A DNA stretch of 47,877 bases from Planctomycetota bacterium (GCA_003669605.1 QWOP01000051.1:1-47877), one strand, 5' to 3'. Positions 18,278-27,928 are shown, counted from the first letter of the stretch. The notes: generated by a model from the sequence alone, not told the origin. Made by a program: numbers and translations.

Positions 18278-18847
18278 ATGCGCTGCCCCTTCTGCCGTGC
18301 CGACAACGATAAGGTCATCGACTCCCGTGCCGGCGATGACGGGACGACGATCCGCCGCCGCCGCGAGTGTGCGGCTTGCCGGCGGAGGTTCACGACGTAT
18401 GAACGGGTCGAACGCCAACCGCTGTCGGTGGTCAAAAAGGGGGGAGTCCGCGAGCCCTTCGACCGCGACAAGATTCGTCGCGGTCTGGCCAAGGCCTGTT
18501 GGAAGCGGCCGGTGACCGAGGGGGACATCGAAGGTCTCGTCTCCACCCTCGAGGCCGAACTCTATGACACCTACGAAAGCGAAGTCCCCAGTCAGGCGTT
18601 GGGGGAACGCGTCATGGCGCACCTGCATGTGCTTGATCAGGTGGCGTATGTCCGTTTTGCCAGCGTCTACCGAGAGTTTCAGGATGTCAATGATTTCGTG
18701 GATGAACTCAAGCCGATCCTTGCGGCATCGCAGGTGGCTGCCGGGGCAACCAACGGCGTTGTGGAGGCCGGTGTCGGGGCAGTCGGCTTGAGAGGGCCGG
18801 CTCCGATCTTTCGAGGGCGTGATCAGCGACCGATGCCGCGCGAGTAA
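18278..18847 (+). CDS. nrdR: Transcriptional repressor NrdR
   Basis: A 189-residue NrdR. The N-terminal zinc ribbon uses C3, C6, C31 and C34 with the signature [20 protein letters not shown]. The ATP-cone follows ([47 protein letters not shown]). Family members sense dATP/ATP and repress ribonucleotide reductase genes; no nrd gene is in the window. It starts 22 bases after rpoN, so the two are likely co-transcribed. The last 35 residues exceed the usual length, and the final 25 bases overlap the 3' end of moaC on the other strand. Confidence 0.95.
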   Translation: MRCPFCRADNDKVIDSRAGDDGTTIRRRRECAACRRRFTTYERVERQPLSVVKKGGVREPFDRDKIRRGLAKACWKRPVTEGDIEGLVSTLEAELYDTYESEVPSQALGERVMAHLHVLDQVAYVRFASVYREFQDVNDFVDELKPILAASQVAAGATNGVVEAGVGAVGLRGPAPIFRGRDQRPMPRE

Positions 18848-19290
18848 TCGCCTCGCGTGCCGCCCCGCTTCTCCTCGAGTCGGACCTCATCCACCGACAT
18901 CGACGGATCGATCGACTTGCACATGTCGTAGAGGGTCAGCGCTGCTGCGGTGACGGCCAGCAGTGCCTCCATCTCCACTCCGGTGCGGGCCACCGCCGTC
19001 ACCACCGCTTCGATGGCCACGCTGTCTGGGGCGTCGAACGTCACGCTCACCGTGATTGCATCGAGCGGCAAGGGATGGCACAGAGGCACGATATCGGCGG
19101 TCCGCTTGGCCGCCATGATCCCTGCCAGCCGGGCGACCGCTACCGCATCCCCCTTCTCGAGGTTGCCAGCGCGAATCCGACGGATCGTCTCTGGATGGGC
19201 CCGGAGCCGACCGGTGGCCCGCGCGGTGCGGGCAGACACCGGCTTGCCGCCGACGTCGATCATGCGAATGCCATGGGGAGAATCGTCCAT
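18823..19290 (-). CDS. moaC: Cyclic pyranopterin monophosphate synthase MoaC
   Basis: A 155-residue MoaC. It has the start [19 protein letters not shown], the helix [20 protein letters not shown] with its conserved Lys, His and Cys, [20 protein letters not shown], and the catalytic C-terminal CKSIDPSM. With MoaA it converts GTP to cyclic pyranopterin monophosphate, the first stable molybdenum-cofactor intermediate. That cofactor would serve the FdhF/YdeP enzyme at 6755. The ATG at 19290 lacks a Shine-Dalgarno, and a -10 box sits 6 bases upstream, suggesting a leaderless mRNA; an ATG at 19311 is an alternative. The gene is convergent with nrdR and overlaps it by 25 bases. No other moa/moe gene is in the window. 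Confidence 0.95.
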   Translation of the reverse strand: MDDSPHGIRMIDVGGKPVSARTARATGRLRAHPETIRRIRAGNLEKGDAVAVARLAGIMAAKRTADIVPLCHPLPLDAITVSVTFDAPDSVAIEAVVTAVARTGVEMEALLAVTAAALTLYDMCKSIDPSMSVDEVRLEEKRGGTRGDYSRGIGR

Positions 19291-19296
19291 GGCGAG

Positions 19297-19326
19297 AGGA
19301 TACCAAGCCATCCCCGCTGAGGGCAA
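19297..19326 (-). promoter_or_regulatory. Candidate moaC promoter placed for a leaderless transcript
   Basis: On the minus strand TTGCCC and TATCCT are 18 bases apart, and TATCCT ends 6 bases before the ATG at 19290. It overlaps the T-tract of the terminator from the upstream regulator gene. Confidence 0.4.
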
Positions 19327-19374
19327 AAAAACGACCGCAGGCCGGCGTGCCCCCCTTGGCACACCGGCCTGCGG
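19325..19374 (-). terminator. Rho-independent terminator of the HTH-receiver gene
   Basis: On the minus strand a long GC-rich stem (CCGCAGGCCGG... with ...CCGGCCTGCGG) is followed by a tract of seven T. It sits 28 bases after the stop of the regulator gene. Confidence 0.85.
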
Positions 19375-19402
19375 TGCATGGAGTTCAGTCAGGTCGGTTC
19401 CG

Positions 19403-19975
19403 TCAGACCAGTTCCTTGCGGGCACCGATCAGGGTCCGGAGCCGTTCAGCGAGCAGGGCGACGTCAAACGGCTTCTTGAAGCTCTCGTTGACATGGGCCC
19501 GGTCGACAGTGATCTGTGAGCCGTCGTCGGGCAGCAGGGCGATGACGATCGTCTCGGCATACTCCGTGTTGCGTCGCAGGTTCTGACAGATCTGCTGGGC
19601 GTCGATGCGGCCGATGGAGTAGTCGACGACGATGCAGTCGGGATGGAAACTCTCCGCCTGGATGCCGGCCTCAAAACCGCTGGCGGCAATCTGGATCTTG
19701 AAGGAACGCTCAAGCGGCAGATGCTTCTTGAGATTCTCGATCAGGACTTGGTCCTGACCGACCAAGAGCACCTTCGCCATCGCCTCGTCTTCGAGGTCGC
19801 CCAACGGCATTCCGTGCTCTTTGAGGAATTTAATCAGGTACTCCCTGGGGATGCGCCGGTCCTGACTCCCGGGGATGCGATAGCCCTTGAGGCGGCCTGA
19901 ATCAAACCACTTACTCACCGTCCTGGGCGCAACCTTACAGATTTTGGCGACCTGGCCTGTCGTGAAAACCTTCAT
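19403..19975 (-). CDS. Response-regulator-like protein with N-terminal helix-turn-helix
   Basis: A 190-residue protein. Residues 1-55 form an excisionase/MerR-type winged HTH (VFTTGQVAKICKVAPRTVSK, then WFDSGRLKGYRIPGSQDRRI). Residues about 70-185 form a receiver domain: the strand KVLLVGQ, the phospho-Asp site in CIVVDYSIG, and the conserved Lys in ESFKKPFDV. The acidic pair at the first strand is weak (GQDQ instead of DD), so phosphorylation is uncertain. The usual order is receiver first and DNA-binding last; here it is reversed, a layout I recall as common in planctomycetes. GGAG lies about 9 nt before the ATG at 19975. No histidine kinase is adjacent, so the signal is unknown. Confidence 0.8.
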   Translation of the reverse strand: MKVFTTGQVAKICKVAPRTVSKWFDSGRLKGYRIPGSQDRRIPREYLIKFLKEHGMPLGDLEDEAMAKVLLVGQDQVLIENLKKHLPLERSFKIQIAASGFEAGIQAESFHPDCIVVDYSIGRIDAQQICQNLRRNTEYAETIVIALLPDDGSQITVDRAHVNESFKKPFDVALLAERLRTLIGARKELV

Positions 19976-20398
19976 CACGTGAACTCCATATGCACTAAAT
20001 GTGTGTCCGGAACGTTTTTGGCCAGCCCGCTCTTGCGAACGCGGGACACAGCCCCCCCGACGCGGAACCATTGCCGTGGGAACGACCGCGTCGTCGAGCC
20101 CCACGAAGGCCGGCTGTCAAAGCACGGGGGGGCATGAGAGTGCTTTCCTGCACGGCAACACCCCCTTCGGGGCGCTTCCGGCGGAAGCGATGACTCGCAG
20201 GTATCCCCCCCTGCTTTTTCCCGACGTCACGACCCGGTCGAAACCGTTTCACGCTGTCGAGATCACCAACCACAGGGGTAGATCGAATAGACACGTGGTG
20301 CGACTTGAGCCGTTCTTCGCGGACGGGGCGGTGGCACCGGGTGGCACGGCTGGAATGGCCCGGCATGGCAGCGGAGGAAATGCGGGAGAAACCGCCCC
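19976..20398. other. Intergenic gap between the HTH-receiver gene and smc
   Basis: About 420 bases with no supported gene. It has one short perfect inverted repeat, CGCTTCC/GGAAGCG near 20173-20190, without a T-tract. The promoter of the regulator gene must lie here, but I cannot name its boxes with confidence. Confidence 0.5.
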
Positions 20399-23300
20399 TT
20401 ATGCCGCGGCGGAGCGGGGCAGGGGGAGAACAGCGGCAGCGGCGGCCTCGAACCGCACCGAGACCCGTTTCGAGACCCCCGACTCCTCCATCGTGACTCC
20501 GTAGAGAGTGTTGGCCGCGGCCATCGTCTTCTTGGAGTGGGTAACCACGATGATTTGGGTGTTCTTGAATTCCCGGAGGACACCCACGAAGCGATCGACG
20601 TTGGCCTCGTCGAGTGCCGCATCGACCTCGTCGAGGACGCAGAACGGACTGGGACGCGAGCGGAAGATGGCAAGCAGGAGTGCCACGCAGGTCATTGTCT
20701 TCTCCCCTCCGGAGAGGAGCGAGATGCTGCGGGGCTCTTTGCCTGGGGGGCGGGCGACGATTTCCACCGCCGCATCCAGGATGTCCACACCAGATTCGAG
20801 GACAATGTCCGCCTGACCGCCGCCGAATACCCGCTCGAAAAGTTCACGGAAGTGGCCGCGGACGGTCTCGATCGTGTCGGCCAGCAGTCGCCGGCTCTCA
20901 TCATCGATGCGGGCGATCAACTGCTCGATCGACGCTTTGGCACTGGTGACGTCGGCGAACTGTGCCTCCAAGCCAGCGAGTCGCTCGGCGAGTTGCTCAG
21001 ATTCCGCCAGTGCCTCGAGGTTGACAGTCGTCATCGAGGCCAATTTTCGCTTCAGTTCCTCGATCGCGGAGTCGACGCCAGCCCTGTCGGAGGGCAGTTC
21101 ATCGCCCGGCATGGCGGCCGGTTCGGCGTCGAGGGCCAGGCTCTCCACGGCTTCGATGTCGATGTCGTACTCATCCCGGATCCGCTCCACGATCCGCACC
21201 CGGCGATGGCGTGCCTCGCCAGCTTCGAGTTCTCCGCCGTGGATTCGCTCCCCCAGTTCGGAAGCGGCCGATCGGGCCACTTCGGCCTGAACGGTGGCAG
21301 CCGTGCGCTGCGACTCCACCGCGTCGCGCCGTCGGGAGAGTTCGGCAAACGCGATCTCGGACTGCTCCGTTGCCCAGGCTGCCTCCGCCAAGGCACTCCC
21401 GGCGTGGAGCAGTTCCAGTTCTGCATCGGCGAACCGCTGGCGAGTGGCGTCGGCGCGATCGTGAACAGCGCGGAGGTCGTCACGCTTTTGGACTGCCTCG
21501 GCGCTCCGGGCCAGGGCATCGTGCTGGATGCGGGTGAGGCGTTCTCGACCAGCCGCAAGATCGATTCGGAGGTGATGAATTTCCTCCATCAGGGATCCGC
21601 GCGACCCTTCGATGGCCGCGATCGAATCCTGGGTGCGTTCCAGATCGCGGCGGGTCTCCGCCAGTGCCGCCTGGCAGCGTTCGAGTTGGTCAGAAAGGCC
21701 CTCCAGGCCGCGGGCGGCTTCCGTCGTCCGGCGGTCGGCAGCGAGCATCGCGGCCTCTGCTGCGGAGAGTGACTCCCGGGCGGAGGCATGTTCGCGGAGC
21801 AGTCGTGAGGCATCGGCCTTGGCGGCCGCGACCCCTTCTGCCTCATGCTGACGGCGGGCTTGCAGTTGCCGCACCGTCTGGCCGGCCGATGCCAGATCCG
21901 ACTGGAGGACCGCCACGGCTGCTGCGGTGGCCTCGGCCTGCCGCTCCAAGGCACTCGATCGTTCTCCGAGCGACTTTAGTTCAGCCCGTCTGGCCACCAA
22001 ACCGGCCGGTCCGCTGGCGGTGCCGACCTCCAGTCTGCCCGCAGTCGCACATTGTCCATCTCTGGTTATGAATATCACCCCGGGATGCGATTGGCTCGCC
22101 AGTCGCCGGGCGATCTCGAACGATTCCACCACCCAGGCGTGACCGAGCAGGCGGCAGACGATGGCTGGCTGCCCCCCCTCCTCGGACAGTGTGCCGCCCA
22201 GGAGCCGATCGAGGCGTCCCACGACCCCCGGGACTGCGGTGAGGTCGACGGGGCTGGGGTCGGGGAGGAGAGCGTCGGCGACGATTCCCACCCGCCCTCC
22301 GTTGGCCAGGCCGGCGATTCCAGCGGGACTGGCGGACCACTCGGAAAGCCACGAGGCGAAATCGTCTAGGGATTGGACGGCGAGGCTCTGGCTCGACGCT
22401 CCCAGCACAATATCAACCAGCCCCGCCCATTCCAGAGGCGCCTCGATGAGGTCGGCGACCACGCCGCACAGGGGAGCGGAGCTTCCAGCGGCCGCAGCGT
22501 CGGCGAGGATTCTCCGCGCGGCTTCGCCCAGCCCCTCATGCCGGTTGGCAAACTCCTCGAGGAGACCTTTCCGTTCCCGGCAGGCCTCCAGTTTTGCCTG
22601 CCAGCCGGCGAGATCGCGCCAAGTATTTTCAAGCGCTGCTGAGTGGTCACGGACCGCGGTCTCAGCCGAGGCGATCTCCGAACTGGTGGCGTCGAGGCGG
22701 AAGACCAGTGCCGACACGTTGCCGTCACGGGCGGCAGCGGCTTCGGCGACGGCGTCGACCTGGTGGCGGGCCGTGTCGATCCGCTGACGCCATTCGCTCG
22801 CTGCCCGACTGGCCTCCTCATGGCGGGAAGAAGCTCGATCGGCCTCCAGGACCAATCGCTGCTGATCAGTGGTCAGTCGTTCGAGTTGCTTCCCGAGGGC
22901 AGCCAGTTCCATCCGGGCTTCGGCCACATCCTCATGTGACCCCGCCCGAGCCCTCTCCCGATCGGCAAGTCGGGTTTCCAGTGCCGCCAGTTCCAGTCCC
23001 ACTGCCGTGCTCAACGAGGCAGCCTCGTCGGCTGCGGAGACGGCAGCCCGGGCCTTTTCGCCGGCGGAGCGCGCCTCAGCGCAGATCCTCGCGACTTCTG
23101 CCTCCCACTCGCCTCCCCGCTGCAGGAGCAGTCCGCGGCGGGCCTCTGTCGCTGCTGCCAGTTCCCGCTCCGTGGAAACGCGTGACCGCAGCGCAGCCAG
23201 TTGCGGCCCGAGTTCGTGCGATTCACGGAGGAGATCGGCGGCCCGAACGGTGGCCGTGGTCGCTTCCTGATCGGCCGCCGCCAATTCCCCTTGGAGACCG

Positions 23301-24049
23301 CTCAGCAGAGCCTCGACGTCAGCCACGGCCGCATCGACTTGGGCCAGATCCTCGCGGGCAGCCAGGAGCCTGAGACAACGGAGGCGATCGGTCATCTGTC
23401 GCCAGCGACGGGCGCGTGCGGCCTGGTGCCGGACCGTCTCCAAGCGTCCGGCAACCTCGCCCACGATATCAGCCAACCGCTGCCGGTTCTGCTCGGCACG
23501 CTCCAGTCGCCGGAGGGCCTCGGTGCGGCGGGCCTTGAAGCGAGTGATACCGGCGGCTTCCTCGAACACAGCGCGGCGATCCTTGCCGGACGCCACCAGC
23601 AACGCATCCACACGCCCCTGCTCGATAACGCTGTAGGCCTCTGTGGCCGCACCGGTACCGCTGAACAGATCCCGGATGTCACGGAGCCGGCAGACTTCGC
23701 CGTTGATCAGGTATTCGTTCTCACCGCTGCGGTACACCCGCCGGCCGATCTGCACCTCGTCGTTCTCCACCGGCAACTTCCGTGCGGTGTTGTCGAAGAC
23801 GAGGGTGGTTTCGGCAGTGTTGAGCGGCTTGCGGGACACGCTCCCCGCGAAGATCACGTCGGTCATATCGCGGCCACGAAGGCTGCGGACGGACTGCTCG
23901 CCGAGCACCCACTTGATGGCATCGACGACGTTCGATTTGCCCGAGCCGTTGGGCCCGACGACCACGGTGATTCCATCGGGGAACTCAAACCGCGTCCGGT
24001 CGGCGAAACTCTTGAAGCCGAAGAGTTCCAGCGCCTTAAGCCGAGTCAT
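20399..24049 (-). CDS. smc: Chromosome partition protein SMC
   Basis: A 1216-residue SMC of normal length. The N-terminal head has FGFKSFADRTRFEFPDGITV and Walker A GPNGSGKS (32-39). Two long Ala/Glu/Arg-rich coiled coils flank a hinge around residues 500-690 (APLCGVVADLIEAPLEWAGLVDIVLG). The C-terminal head has the signature LSGGE (1112-1116), Walker B FCVLDEVDAALDEANV (Asp1140, Glu1141) and VVTHSKKTM. It compacts and segregates the chromosome with ScpA and ScpB, neither of which is in the window. The ATG overlaps the stop of the upstream FlgI-like gene as ATGA, implying translational coupling. Confidence 0.97.
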   Translation of the reverse strand: MTRLKALELFGFKSFADRTRFEFPDGITVVVGPNGSGKSNVVDAIKWVLGEQSVRSLRGRDMTDVIFAGSVSRKPLNTAETTLVFDNTARKLPVENDEVQIGRRVYRSGENEYLINGEVCRLRDIRDLFSGTGAATEAYSVIEQGRVDALLVASGKDRRAVFEEAAGITRFKARRTEALRRLERAEQNRQRLADIVGEVAGRLETVRHQAARARRWRQMTDRLRCLRLLAAREDLAQVDAAVADVEALLSGLQGELAAADQEATTATVRAADLLRESHELGPQLAALRSRVSTERELAAATEARRGLLLQRGGEWEAEVARICAEARSAGEKARAAVSAADEAASLSTAVGLELAALETRLADRERARAGSHEDVAEARMELAALGKQLERLTTDQQRLVLEADRASSRHEEASRAASEWRQRIDTARHQVDAVAEAAAARDGNVSALVFRLDATSSEIASAETAVRDHSAALENTWRDLAGWQAKLEACRERKGLLEEFANRHEGLGEAARRILADAAAAGSSAPLCGVVADLIEAPLEWAGLVDIVLGASSQSLAVQSLDDFASWLSEWSASPAGIAGLANGGRVGIVADALLPDPSPVDLTAVPGVVGRLDRLLGGTLSEEGGQPAIVCRLLGHAWVVESFEIARRLASQSHPGVIFITRDGQCATAGRLEVGTASGPAGLVARRAELKSLGERSSALERQAEATAAAVAVLQSDLASAGQTVRQLQARRQHEAEGVAAAKADASRLLREHASARESLSAAEAAMLAADRRTTEAARGLEGLSDQLERCQAALAETRRDLERTQDSIAAIEGSRGSLMEEIHHLRIDLAAGRERLTRIQHDALARSAEAVQKRDDLRAVHDRADATRQRFADAELELLHAGSALAEAAWATEQSEIAFAELSRRRDAVESQRTAATVQAEVARSAASELGERIHGGELEAGEARHRRVRIVERIRDEYDIDIEAVESLALDAEPAAMPGDELPSDRAGVDSAIEELKRKLASMTTVNLEALAESEQLAERLAGLEAQFADVTSAKASIEQLIARIDDESRRLLADTIETVRGHFRELFERVFGGGQADIVLESGVDILDAAVEIVARPPGKEPRSISLLSGGEKTMTCVALLLAIFRSRPSPFCVLDEVDAALDEANVDRFVGVLREFKNTQIIVVTHSKKTMAAANTLYGVTMEESGVSKRVSVRFEAAAAAVLPLPRSAAA

Positions 24050-25821
24050 GACGAGCCGCCTGCGCGGACGATTCCGGCAGCGGTTTCCCCTTCCCGGAGT
24101 TTGTCGCTCTGGGCCGTGTCGTCGTTGGCTGGGGCTTCCGGCTCCGTTTCCTCCCGGTCCGACTCGTCACGGTCGTGGGTCGATGCCTCGTCGTGGACGG
24201 TGCCCCGGCCGTCGAATTCGTTCGGCACGGCGTCAAATGCCAAGCGGCTGCCCAGACAGCGGCTCGAACTGGCCTGCTGGAGGAACTGGACCAGATCGGG
24301 ATAGGTGCCACCGATCGCGATGATCGCCCGGGCGACCGCGTCGACGCGGGCCGGAGCGTCGAGGTTTCGATCGGGTTGGCCGGCGACAAAACGACTGATG
24401 TTTGCCGTGCCCCCGTCGACCACGACGACGATCGAACTGCCCGCTTCGGCCCGGAGTCCGGAGTCGAGAGGATGCTCGGTGCCGAAAAGGACGATTTCCG
24501 GGCGGGTGCTGCGGGTGAGGTGCACCAGCGGAGTTCCTGAGACGTCGAGGATGTGCATCGAGCAGGCATCGCCGAGCCGTTCGCCGCGGATCAACGGCGC
24601 CGAGGGATCGATTTTCCACAGGGCACGGAATGCCCCGTAGCGGGTCTCGGCGCTGGGGCTGTCAAGGAGGGTCTGCAGGGCATCGAGGCCGTTGGCATCA
24701 TCAAGGACCTCAAGCGCCGCCAAGGCCGCTGGGCGGGCGCTGCGGAGGTTGATGGCCGCCTCGGCGAGATGAGGCGCCGCAGACGATTCGCCGACGTATG
24801 CCAGCGCCTCGGCGGCGACGAAGCGAACTTCGGCATCCGATGACTCGAGCGCCTTGCGAAGTGTGGGAATGGCATCGCGACCAATGGCCTCGAGTTTCAA
24901 GGCCGCCGTCGCGGCCGTCACCGGATCGGTGAGTTGGCGGGCGAGCAGTTCGATGCGGGCATGGCGGCCCGCGGGGGGCTCCACGACCGCCACGCTGCGG
25001 ACGACGCGGATGTAACGACCGAGATTGTGGGCGTAGGCGGGAGGGATCTCCAGGTCGAGGAACTTCTCCGTCTTGGGGGTCGCCACGCCCCGCTTGGTTC
25101 CCTTGATGACTGCATGAAAACGACGGTTGATCGCATCACCGACACGCTTGGAGAGTGCGATGGAACGGTGTTCGGGGTGGATGATCAGGCCGATGGAGCG
25201 GGTCTTCAGCGACACGCCACCACCGGGAACTCGGGCCCGCAGTTTCGACACCGAGTCGAGTGTGCCCCCCGACACGGGGTCGACCAGCAGCGGCCCCTCG
25301 GCCATTCCCAGGACATGGCCGTCCCGGACGCGGTTACCGAGCACGGCCATCTCGGTGAGTCTGGTTTCCATGAGGAACCCGCCGTTGAGGCTCGTCGTCT
25401 CGTTGTCGGCGGGAACCTCGATCATCAGATCGAAGCGATCCCCTTTACGCACGCCAGGGGGGAGATAGGCGTGCACCCACACAAGCGCCGTGGATGTGGA
25501 GGCGAGGAGTTTGTTGGGGTCGACGACTCCGCGTGCCTGCATGTCGGCCATGAGCAGGGCTCGCTGGGCACCCGGTGGCGGATCGCTGCCCGTGCCGGGC
25601 AGTCCCGTGACCAAGGCGGCGCGCTCAATGCGCTGTGGATTGGTGCCCCATGCTCCGGCGTAATCGCCGACGAGGCGGATGTCCGATTCCATCCCCATCA
25701 AAGCCGCCACCTCCGGGCTCTGGCTGCGGATCGCCGGACCAGCACATCCGCAAACGACCAGCGCGACTGCGGCGGCCGATACCGTCGCCACGGCGATGCT
25801 GACCCCGCGGATGCGAGCCAT
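24046..25821 (-). CDS. FlgI-like lipoprotein with HEAT-type repeats
   Basis: A 591-residue protein. An n-region MARIRG and a hydrophobic stretch end in VVCGCAG, which looks like a lipobox (Cys24 or Cys26). Residues about 35-250 resemble the N-terminal half of flagellar P-ring protein FlgI: GLPGTGSDPPPGAQR, then SLNGGFLMETRLTEMAVLG and an R-V-x-x-G-H-V-L block. Residues about 265-410 hold HEAT-like helical repeats (LLARQLTDPVTAATAALKLE, IPTLRKALESSDAEVRFVAA, EALAYVG). The C-terminal tail is acidic and low in complexity. True FlgI lacks HEAT repeats, so this is a paralogue with probably non-flagellar use. A start at 25866 is possible. It overlaps smc by ATGA. Confidence 0.65.
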   Translation of the reverse strand: MARIRGVSIAVATVSAAAVALVVCGCAGPAIRSQSPEVAALMGMESDIRLVGDYAGAWGTNPQRIERAALVTGLPGTGSDPPPGAQRALLMADMQARGVVDPNKLLASTSTALVWVHAYLPPGVRKGDRFDLMIEVPADNETTSLNGGFLMETRLTEMAVLGNRVRDGHVLGMAEGPLLVDPVSGGTLDSVSKLRARVPGGGVSLKTRSIGLIIHPEHRSIALSKRVGDAINRRFHAVIKGTKRGVATPKTEKFLDLEIPPAYAHNLGRYIRVVRSVAVVEPPAGRHARIELLARQLTDPVTAATAALKLEAIGRDAIPTLRKALESSDAEVRFVAAEALAYVGESSAAPHLAEAAINLRSARPAALAALEVLDDANGLDALQTLLDSPSAETRYGAFRALWKIDPSAPLIRGERLGDACSMHILDVSGTPLVHLTRSTRPEIVLFGTEHPLDSGLRAEAGSSIVVVVDGGTANISRFVAGQPDRNLDAPARVDAVARAIIAIGGTYPDLVQFLQQASSSRCLGSRLAFDAVPNEFDGRGTVHDEASTHDRDESDREETEPEAPANDDTAQSDKLREGETAAGIVRAGGSS

Positions 25822-26163
25822 GAAGCGGAAGGAGTCTCTGTCACAGGGGCGGGAGTTGATGTGCATCGGACACTGTCATTCCCGGAGGAAAGGATCCGAC
25901 CAGCAAGACAGCGGATAGCTGTCTGCCATCGGGAGCCTGATCCGACACCGCCGACCGGTCCAGATCCTTGAGGGGGGGGAGGGTAGGAGCGGCAGCCTGG
26001 ATGGTCAAGATGGTTTGGCACGCACCGGCGCTGAGCCGTGTGGGGAGCCAGTGATTGAAGTCCGGCATCGACGAAGCCTGCCGCGACATCTCTTGGCTCC
26101 GCCAGAGGACGCTGCTACGGTTCGCCCCCCACTCGTGCCCTGCGACCTTTGGAGTGACGACAC

Positions 26164-26670
26164 GTGGCGACCAAGGAATGCGACCGGCTTCGGATCCAAC
26201 TCCGCTGGATGATCCGCCGCGACATGCCGGAAGTTCTCGGAATCGAGCAGGAAGCCTTCGAGTTTCCCTGGTTGGACGAGGACTTCACCCGCTGCCTGCG
26301 GCAGCGCAACTGCATCGGCATGGTTGCCGAGGTGGGGGATTCCGTGGTGGCGTTCATGATCTATGAACTCCATCGAACGCGTCTCCATGTCCTCAACTTT
26401 GCCGTCCGGAGGTCCCACCGTCGCCTGGGGATTGGCAGCCAGATGATGGAGAAACTGTTCGCCAAGCTCAGCGCCGAACGACGCGATCGGATCCTTCTTG
26501 AGGTCCGCGAGCGGAATCTGCCGGCGCAGGTCTTCTTTCGCTCGCTCGGGTACCGCGCGATCTCGGTCCTCAAGGATTTCTACGAGGACACCACCGAGGA
26601 CGCCTACCTCATGCAATTCCTCTCCCACGAAGCAGCCTCGGCAGCCCCTGTGCGGCGGATGGCCGGTTGA
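26164..26670 (+). CDS. rimI: GNAT acetyltransferase, RimI-like
   Basis: A 168-residue GNAT protein. The start region IRRDMPEVLGIEQEAFEFPW matches the RimI type, which acetylates the N-terminal Ala of ribosomal protein S18. The acetyl-CoA loop is RRSHRRLGIGSQMMEKL, the general R/Q-x-x-G-x-G/A pattern. Motif B follows (LLEVRERNLPAQVFFRSLGYRA). The start is a GTG at 26164 with GGAG about 10 nt upstream; an ATG at 26209 is the alternative. It is followed after 34 bases by a convergent gene. RimI is the best guess, but other GNAT substrates are possible. Confidence 0.75.
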   Translation: MATKECDRLRIQLRWMIRRDMPEVLGIEQEAFEFPWLDEDFTRCLRQRNCIGMVAEVGDSVVAFMIYELHRTRLHVLNFAVRRSHRRLGIGSQMMEKLFAKLSAERRDRILLEVRERNLPAQVFFRSLGYRAISVLKDFYEDTTEDAYLMQFLSHEAASAAPVRRMAG

Positions 26671-26704
26671 ATTCGGTCGCCATCCCCGGCGGCCAGTCGA
26701 CCAG

Positions 26705-27928
26705 TCACCGCTCCGCGGACCCACGCCTCAGCAAGTGTTCCACGCCCCCAATCCTCTCCCCAAGGAGCTTGAGCGCCGCTGCGGGCGATCCTGCAGTTGC
26801 GAAGACCGTCAGCAATGCGCCGCCGGCGGGCACTGTGCTGCCGGTCCGCGGAAGATCCGCAAGGCCCGGCCAACTCCCCGACGACCAGCGTGCCACGAGC
26901 TCGTCGAGACGCTCTGTGATCTCCGCCGTGATCTGCAAGGCGGGTCCGACGCGGAGCACGCCTTTGACCCACAGGTCTCCGCTGTGAGAGCCGGTGGCTG
27001 GCGGCCTGCCGCAGGCGATGCCACAGGCTGCCAAGTGCTCCGCCGCCAGTAGTCGGCCGGTAGAGCGTTCGAAAAGCTCCATCGACGCGGTTGGCCGCGG
27101 GTTGACCTCGACGACCACAAGCCGGCCATCGGCCGTGGCGATGGCATCGACCCCCACTGCACCGCAAAGGGCGAAGTCTGCGGCCAGCACCCGCCCGATC
27201 TGCATCCACTGGCGGTGGATCCCCTCTGGCAGCGACTTGAGCGGAACGTCGATCGATCCGCAGTACGCATAGGGGCGGGCGTGCCAGCGCCTCCGACCAA
27301 TCAGTTGTTTGCTCGTCCCCACCAATCCCGCTCCATCGGCCCCGATGACGAAGGCTGCGGAAACCGCTCTTCCTGCCACGCGACGTTGCCACACTGAGCG
27401 ACGATTGTCTTGCCGCGTCTGCCAACGGCGGGCCCTGGCGGCAGTCCAGATCACGATCGCTCGACCGGCGGCACTTGCCAGTGGCTTGTGAAGATGACTG
27501 CCGTCGGTGAGAACCCCCTGGGGGGTGGTGTGGGTCTCGGGAAAAGAGATTCCGGCATCGGCAAGTGCCCCAGCGAGCAGATGCGGATCGCGGACACGCC
27601 GGACGGCCGCCGCCGGATTGCCCGCCAGCCTCCGCTGTGAGGCCATCACCGCGAGCAGATCGGGGTGGTTCTCGAGTGCCCCCGTGTAACACCAAGGTGC
27701 GGCCGGGAGACGCGCAGCGGCGGCCACCAGGCCGGCGGGGTAGTCAGCACCGTCCACCGGGATGGCTTGGGCGACGGCGCTCAGATCACGGTCGGCGAAG
27801 AGATCAACCGCATGAACGTTCAACCCCGCCCGGTGGGCCGACCCTGCCCACGCTCTCACGCTCGCACCGACGACCAGCAGCTCGGTGGTGGTGGTGGTCT
27901 GGGAAAGGGCTCCGGAGGCTGGCATGGG
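26705..27928 (-). CDS. ATP-grasp enzyme (COG2232-like carboligase) next to fae
   Basis: A 407-residue protein. It starts with a Rossmann-like strand ELLVVGASVRAWAGSAHRAG and LNVHAVDLFADRDL. The ATP-grasp core follows: a Lys-containing strand (HLHKPLASAAGRAI), QLIGRRRWHARPYAYCGSID, and the metal-binding end VVVEVNPRPTAS. The pattern resembles the predicted ATP-dependent carboligases of COG2232. Such genes neighbour Fae in H4MPT-using organisms as I recall, so cofactor synthesis (side-chain ligation) is a reasonable inference. The ATG at 27928 lacks a clear ribosome site. The gene is divergent from fae across about 200 bases and may share a control region. The exact substrate is unknown. Confidence 0.65.
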   Translation of the reverse strand, partial: PMPASGALSQTTTTTELLVVGASVRAWAGSAHRAGLNVHAVDLFADRDLSAVAQAIPVDGADYPAGLVAAAARLPAAPWCYTGALENHPDLLAVMASQRRLAGNPAAAVRRVRDPHLLAGALADAGISFPETHTTPQGVLTDGSHLHKPLASAAGRAIVIWTAARARRWQTRQDNRRSVWQRRVAGRAVSAAFVIGADGAGLVGTSKQLIGRRRWHARPYAYCGSIDVPLKSLPEGIHRQWMQIGRVLAADFALCGAVGVDAIATADGRLVVVEVNPRPTASMELFERSTGRLLAAEHLAACGIACGRPPATGSHSGDLWVKGVLRVGPALQITAEITERLDELVARWSSGSWPGLADLPRTGSTVPAGGALLTVFATAGSPAAALKLLGERIGGVEHLLRRGSAER

